Shown here piece by piece: positions 5,299-8,833 of a stretch of DNA of 8,833 nt (the first letter of the stretch is position 1; each line of letters starts with the position of its first letter). The position numbers and the translations under genes were made by a program. Source of the stretch: Acidaminococcus fermentans (GTDB taxonomy: Bacteria > Bacillota_C > Negativicutes > Acidaminococcales > Acidaminococcaceae); assembly GCA_004555735.1 (NCBI GenBank), contig SFHH01000099.1, positions 1-8,833 on the forward strand, in the 5' to 3' direction. The notes below the pieces were generated by a model, which was given only the letters and a program-made list of their open reading frames with translations, was not told the origin of the DNA and did no database searches.

Positions 5299-5359
5299 AA
5301 AAGACCGGACTGGAACCTGCAGGTTGTGCGGAACCCGAGAGGGACCAGCCCGGCTTTTT
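5298..5359 (+). terminator. Branched intrinsic terminator after rlmH
   Basis: The outer stem pairs A5-G with C-T5 and continues as CCGG/CCGG (5305-5308 with 5350-5353) and CTGG/CCAG (5310-5313 with 5345-5348), with one bulge and one A-C mismatch. Instead of a simple loop it encloses two small hairpins: AACC-TGCA-GGTT (5314-5325) and CCC-GAGA-GGG (5334-5343, a GNRA-type loop). The A-tract begins at the last base of the rlmH stop codon. An alternative pairing uses the repeated GGAACC (5312-5317 and 5330-5335) with the GGTT between them, so two exclusive folds are possible. Confidence 0.6.
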
Positions 5360-5369
5360 GGAAAAAAGC

Positions 5370-5396
5370 GGATAGCGGGAGTGCTCCCGGTTATCC
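5370..5396 (+). promoter_or_regulatory. Stable leader hairpin before the DUF362 gene
   Basis: GGATA...TATCC and the inner CGGGAG...CTCCCG form a stem with a small internal asymmetry and a tight loop, ending 4 nt before the Shine-Dalgarno AAGGGGAG (5400-5407). No T-run follows, so it is not a terminator; it may act as a processing or translation-control element. No promoter was recognised between the terminator and this hairpin. Confidence 0.4.
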
Positions 5397-5414
5397 AGTA
5401 AGGGGAGAGAAAAA

Positions 5415-6539
5415 ATGGAAAAGGCAAAAGTGTATTTTACGGATTTTCGCTGTCCGGTGGGCACCAGCGCCCTGGACAAGCTCCAGCGGCTGTGTAAGGC
5501 GGCCCATATGGGAGATATCGACTTCCAGGGGAAATTCACGGCCATCAAGATGCATTTCGGGGAACTGGGAAATTTGGCTACCATCCGGCCTCAGTATGTA
5601 AAAGCTGTAGCAGACCTGGTAAAAGAATGGGGCGGCAAACCCTTCCTTACCGACTGCAACACCCTGTATCCCGGCAGCCGGAAGAACGCTCTGGATCATC
5701 TGGATTGTGCAGCCCTCAATGGGTACAACACCATTACCACTGGGTGCCAGGTGATCATCGGGGATGGACTGCGGGGCACTGATGAAGTGGAAGTACCGGT
5801 TCCCGGAGGGGAGTACATCCAGAAGGCCAAAATCGGCCGCGCCGTCATGGATGCGGATGTATTCATCAGCCTGGCTCATTTCAAAGGCCATGAAGCCACG
5901 GGCTTCGGCGGAGCGGTGAAGAACGTGGGCATGGGCTGCGGCAGCCGGGCCGGGAAGATGGAACAGCATTCTTCCGGGAAACCCAAGGTGGATGAAAAGC
6001 TTTGCCGGGGCTGCGGCCGCTGTGCCAAAGAATGCGGCAGTGACGCCATTTCTTACATTGATCACAAAGCCCACATCGATGAAGAAAAATGCGCCGGCTG
6101 CGGCCGCTGCATCGGTGCCTGTGGGTTCGATGCCATCCAGAGCGTCCAGTGGGATGCCAACGAGCTGTTGGACCGGAAAATGGCGGAATATGCCTTGGCG
6201 GTGGTCCATGGCCGTCCCTGCTTCTACATCAATTTGGTGATGGACATTTCTCCCAACTGTGACTGCCACGGGGAAAACGACGCTCCCATCCTGCCCAATA
6301 TCGGTATGTTCGCTTCCTTTGATCCCATCGCCCTGGACCAGGCCTGCGCCGATGCCTGCCAGAAGGCACAGCCTTTGCCTAACAGCCAGCTGGCGGACCA
6401 TCTGGCCCGGAAGGGCTGGGAATGCCATCACGATCATTTCCTAGACAGTAATCCCCGGGTAGACTGGGCCACTACCTTGGAACACGGAGAAAAGATCGGG
6501 CTGGGGACAAGAGCGTATGAATTGGTGAAATTGAAGTAA
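5415..6539 (+). CDS. DUF362 protein with two [4Fe-4S] ferredoxin motifs
   Basis: A 374-residue iron-sulfur protein of the DUF362 family, whose biochemical role is not established. The DUF362 region covers about 3-185 and resumes after the ferredoxin insert (DPIALDQA, 303-310). Two complete CxxCxxCxxxC motifs lie at Cys197/200/203/207 and Cys226/229/232/236, spaced as in bacterial 2x[4Fe-4S] ferredoxins, each expected to ligate a cubane cluster. Further Cys and His residues occur in the remainder (HFKGHE, NCDCH, CHHDH). No signal peptide or membrane segment, so it is probably cytoplasmic. The start ATG 5415 follows AAGGGGAG. It is 18 nt upstream of a phosphoesterase gene, likely cotranscribed. 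A redox or electron-transfer function is inference from the clusters alone. Confidence 0.88.
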   Translation: MEKAKVYFTDFRCPVGTSALDKLQRLCKAAHMGDIDFQGKFTAIKMHFGELGNLATIRPQYVKAVADLVKEWGGKPFLTDCNTLYPGSRKNALDHLDCAALNGYNTITTGCQVIIGDGLRGTDEVEVPVPGGEYIQKAKIGRAVMDADVFISLAHFKGHEATGFGGAVKNVGMGCGSRAGKMEQHSSGKPKVDEKLCRGCGRCAKECGSDAISYIDHKAHIDEEKCAGCGRCIGACGFDAIQSVQWDANELLDRKMAEYALAVVHGRPCFYINLVMDISPNCDCHGENDAPILPNIGMFASFDPIALDQACADACQKAQPLPNSQLADHLARKGWECHHDHFLDSNPRVDWATTLEHGEKIGLGTRAYELVKLK

Positions 6540-6557
6540 GAAAAGGGGATGGAACAG

Positions 6558-7304
6558 ATGGCACTTTTTGCGTTGGGAGATCTTCATCTGGCTTTTCAGC
6601 GGCCGGAGAAATCCATGGACGCCATGGGGCCCATCTGGGTCCGCCACGAAGAAAAAATCTGGAAAAACTGCCAGGATCTGATCAAACCGGAGGACACCCT
6701 GGTGCTGGTAGGGGATCATTCCTGGGGCCGGAAATTGTTCCAGTGCCGGGAGGATCTGGCTTTCATCGCCCGTCTTCCAGGCCGGAAGATCCTCGTCCGA
6801 GGAAATCATGATATGTTCTGGGAAGCCCAGAAAACAGATGTGCTGAATACGGAATATGCCGGGAAACTGTTCTTCCTCCAGAATAATTTTGCGATTTATG
6901 GAGAGTATGCCCTGGTAGGGACCAAAGGCTTCACTTTCGAAGGGCCTTTCCTGATCAACCGTTTTACCGGAGAAGTGTTGAGCTGGGACCAGGATGCGGA
7001 AAAACATGCTCAGAAACTGGTACGGCGGGAAGCCATCCGGTTGGAAGATTCTTTCCGGCAGGCTTGGGAAGCGGGTTACCGGAAGTTCCTGGTGTTCCTT
7101 CACTATCCGCCCACCAATATCCTGGAAGAGGACAGCGTCTTTACCCGGATGGCGGAGAAATACGGAGCGGAACAGGTGATCTATGCCCACTGCCATGGGA
7201 AGAATCAGTTCCAGGACAGTACCCTGGGTTTCCACAATGGAATCCGGTATCGGCTGGTCTCTGGAGACTACCTGGACTTCCGACCGGAAAAAATCTTGGA
7301 TTGA
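6558..7304 (+). CDS. Calcineurin-like metallophosphoesterase
   Basis: A 248-residue predicted phosphohydrolase of the calcineurin-like superfamily, resembling the COG1768 type. The metal-binding motifs appear in order: GDLH (Asp8, His10), GDHSWG (Asp53), GNHD (83-85), His182 in LHYPP, and AHCHG (His211, His213) in place of the usual GHxH. No signal peptide, so it is cytoplasmic; the substrate is unknown. I prefer ATG 6558 because AAGGGG (6543-6548) is 9 nt upstream; ATG 6549 abuts that site. It follows the DUF362 gene by 18 nt and is followed by a strong terminator, making a two-gene unit. Whether the pair are functionally linked is unknown. Confidence 0.88.
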   Translation: MALFALGDLHLAFQRPEKSMDAMGPIWVRHEEKIWKNCQDLIKPEDTLVLVGDHSWGRKLFQCREDLAFIARLPGRKILVRGNHDMFWEAQKTDVLNTEYAGKLFFLQNNFAIYGEYALVGTKGFTFEGPFLINRFTGEVLSWDQDAEKHAQKLVRREAIRLEDSFRQAWEAGYRKFLVFLHYPPTNILEEDSVFTRMAEKYGAEQVIYAHCHGKNQFQDSTLGFHNGIRYRLVSGDYLDFRPEKILD

Positions 7305-7330
7305 AAACTGTTTTTAAGAGGAAAACAAAA

Positions 7331-7380
7331 AATGGGGATGTGAAAATATGAAGGATCATTTTTTCACATCCCCGTTTTTT
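7331..7380 (+). terminator. Strong terminator after the phosphoesterase gene
   Basis: A perfect 13-bp stem, GGGGATGTGAAAA with TTTTCACATCCCC (7334-7346, 7361-7373), is extended by further pairs toward an AGGA loop. It is followed by G and T6, and preceded by an A-run on the other side, so it may act in both directions. Confidence 0.93.
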
Positions 7381-7405
7381 ATACTCCCAATGGCAAAAAT
7401 AATTT

Positions 7406-7427
7406 GCAATATTAAATTTACTATTGC
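7406..7427. repeat. Inverted repeat overlapping the upstream edge of the CoA-transferase promoter
   Basis: GCAATA (7406-7411) and TATTGC (7422-7427) form a perfect 6-bp dyad around a 10-nt AT-rich centre, ending at the base before the proposed -35. A wider GGCAA/TTGCC pair (7392-7396, 7436-7440) encloses it. This position suits an activator or repressor site; the protein is unknown. Confidence 0.4.
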
Positions 7428-7456
7428 TTTTCAGTTGCCATAAATTTGGATATAGT
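7428..7456 (+). promoter_or_regulatory. Putative promoter of the CoA-transferase unit
   Basis: A -35 TTTTCA (4 of 6 consensus bases) and a -10 TATAGT (7451-7456) are 17 nt apart. The weak -35 suits a regulated promoter. It is the best candidate in the 170-base gap and predicts a leader of about 87 nt. Confidence 0.45.
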
Positions 7457-7475
7457 AGGATTGTAAACAAAAAGA

Positions 7476-7505
7476 TAAAATTTGCGGAGCGCGCAGCAAA
7501 TTTTA
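7476..7505. repeat. Perfect 10-bp inverted repeat in the CoA-transferase leader
   Basis: TAAAATTTGC (7476-7485) and GCAAATTTTA (7496-7505) are exact reverse complements around GGAGCGCGCA. It begins about 20 nt after the proposed -10 and could be a repressor operator or an RNA hairpin. No T-run follows, so it is not an ordinary terminator. Confidence 0.6.
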
Positions 7506-7550
7506 CTGAATACAATAAGGAATCTGGTAATGGAATAAGGAGGAGGACAT

Positions 7551-8698
7551 ATGCAGAAACAGGCACTGGAAGGTGTGCGGGTACTGGATATCGCCACGGT
7601 CATTGCTGCTCCCTGGGCAGCAGGGCTTTTGGCAGATTTTGGGGCAGAAGTCATTAAAGTGGAAATGACGGGACGGGGAGATGCGTTCCGGGCCATGGGG
7701 CCTTTGAAGGATGGGAAGAGCATCCGCTGGCCCAGTATGGGAAGAAATAAAAAAAGCGTGACCTTGGATTAAGCGACGTGGTCATTGAAAATTTCAAGAC
7801 AGGGACCCTTGAAAAATGGGGGATCGGTGTGGAGAAAATGCGGGAAGTCAACCCGGATATCATCGTGACCCATGTAACAGGCTACGGCCAGACCGGACCC
7901 TACAGAAAATTGGCTGGGTTGGGAACCCCGCTGCAGGCATTTTCCGGTTACACCTATATGCAGGGATATCCGGACCGCCCCCCTGTAAGCCCTCCTTTTG
8001 CCCTGGCAGATTATGTGGCCGGCCTTTATGCGGCGTTCGGGACCATGATGGCTCTGTATCATCGGGATGTCCTGAAAGGAAAAGCCCAGGAAATCGATGT
8101 GAGCCTGTATGAAGGGATTTTCCGCATGGAAGAAGCTATGGTTGCCGAATATGATCTGATGGGCAAGATCAGACAGCGCAGTCCCATGCCCAGCGGAGCG
8201 TCTTGCCCCATTGGGACCTTTGAAACGGGAGACAACAAATATGTCATCATCGTCTGCAGCACCAACCCGGTGTTCGAGCATCTCTGCGATGCCATGGAAA
8301 AACGGGAAGAATGGCTGCCCAAATATGCCCTGGCCAAAGACCGTCTGGCGGATCCTAAACCCATTATGGACGCGGTGACCGCCTGGGTCAAGGACCATAC
8401 CTTTGACGAACTGAAAGAGAAATGCAGCAAAGCCGGAGTCCCGATTTCCACCATATACAATATCAAAGACTGTTTCGAGGATCCTCAGTATCAGGCCCGT
8501 CATGATATCGTAGACGTTCCCTGCGAGGAATTCGGCCATGTGAAGATGCCGGGCATCGTACCCGTGCTGAGCGAAACGCCGGGCAGCATCCGGTGGCCAG
8601 GACAGAAACTAGGTTCGGCCAATGAGGAAGTATACGGGAAACTGCTGGGGCTCAGTGAAGAAAAACTGCAGGAACTGAAGGACAAGAAGATTATTTAA
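7551..8698 (+). pseudogene. Family III (CaiB/BaiF) CoA-transferase, broken by an internal deletion and frameshift
   Basis: Such enzymes move coenzyme A between carboxylic acids through an aspartyl-CoA intermediate. The N-terminal part (7551-7772, 73 codons, with a strong AAGGAGG site) reads LEGVRVLDIATVIAAPWAA...FGAEVIKVE...GRNKKSVTLD and then hits TAA. The rest (from about 7772 to 8698) resumes in another frame with SDVVIENFKTG and continues normally: GYGQTGPY, ALADYVAGLYA with the catalytic Asp encoded at 8009-8011, and EIDVSLYEGIFRM. In family members about 16 residues separate these two blocks; here only 2 nt do, so about 46 nt appear lost. The layout most resembles CaiB-like proteins, but the substrate is unknown. 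GTG 7778, 5 nt after the stop, could allow reinitiation to give a split protein. The rest is well preserved, so the lesion is probably recent or an assembly fault. Confidence 0.85.
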
Positions 8699-8718
8699 TG
8701 AGCATAAAAGAGGGGAAA

Positions 8719-8833
8719 ATGAGCCAACTAGATTATTTAATCCAAGGCGGCCGTGTTATTGACACGACCCGGAATATTGATGAAATCCAGGAAATTGGTA
8801 TCCAAGACGGGAAAATTACAGCTGTACAGGGAA
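8719..8833 (+). CDS. Amidohydrolase / dihydroorotase-like protein, N-terminal fragment
   Basis: The first 38 codons read MSQLDYLIQGGRVIDTTRN...IGIQDGKITAVQG, the beta-sandwich start shared by metal-dependent cyclic amidohydrolases (compare LIKGGRVID...xxIxDGKIxAVG). The gene leaves the right edge before the metal-binding HxH motif, so its substrate class cannot be decided. ATG 8719 follows AGAGG at 5 nt. An in-frame ATG at 8698 overlaps the last base of the CoA-transferase stop and would add seven residues, but it has a weaker ribosome site. The tight spacing suggests one transcript with the CoA-transferase gene and a shared catabolic role. Confidence 0.75.
   Translation, partial: MSQLDYLIQGGRVIDTTRNIDEIQEIGIQDGKITAVQG

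Noticed and set aside
5997..6122. Near-repeat of GC-rich sequence inside the DUF362 gene
   Set aside because: It is explained by the two homologous CxxCxxCxxxC ferredoxin motifs, not by a mobile or regulatory repeat.
5391..6437. Minus-strand open frame of 348 codons opposite the DUF362 gene
   Set aside because: The plus-strand product has two intact ferredoxin motifs and a good ribosome site. The antisense product resembles no family known to me and arises from the GC-rich third positions of the real gene.

Overview
The window reads as chromosomal DNA of a low-GC-lineage (Firmicutes-type) bacterium with moderate GC content. The gene order walJ-htrA-rlmH, a cysteine T-box leader, a PerR-type regulator and TTGACA/TATAAT promoters all point to Bacillota. 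GC-rich codon use and an anaerobe-like gene set (ferredoxin-domain DUF362 protein, family III CoA-transferase, amidohydrolase) suggest a Negativicutes member, perhaps Acidaminococcaceae. That placement is an inference from general resemblance, not from a marker gene.

Layout. Minus strand, 1-1283: cysteine biosynthesis. A promoter at 1255-1283 drives a T-box leader whose specifier codon reads UGC (Cys), then cysE (serine acetyltransferase, 276-974), an intrinsic terminator, and the first 20 codons of cysK (ends at 62, running off the left edge). The 213-base cysE-cysK gap holds a well-placed Shine-Dalgarno and a 14-codon open frame whose last codon is Cys. Plus strand, 1316-2116: an L,D-transpeptidase transcribed divergently from cysE. 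2117-2303: a gap with the perR promoter, a Fur/PerR-type operator, and, on the minus strand, an intrinsic terminator plus a weak promoter that could make a small RNA. 2304-2794: perR and its terminator.

2814-5359: an extended -10 promoter and the tight operon walJ (metallo-beta-lactamase fold), htrA (lipobox-bearing serine protease) and rlmH (23S rRNA methyltransferase), closing with an unusual branched terminator. 5415-7380: a two-gene unit of a DUF362/2x[4Fe-4S] protein and a metallophosphoesterase, ended by a strong terminator. 7381-8833: a promoter region flanked by two inverted repeats, a family III (CaiB/BaiF) CoA-transferase broken by an internal deletion with frameshift, and the start of an amidohydrolase/dihydroorotase-like gene leaving the right edge.

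Most of the window is ordinary housekeeping DNA. The points most worth following are in RNA and regulation: the possible cysteine-ending leader ORF before cysK, the possible PerR/Fur-box-linked antisense-strand sRNA, the branched terminator after rlmH, and the disrupted CoA-transferase. No rRNA, tRNA, CRISPR array, insertion sequence or phage gene was seen.
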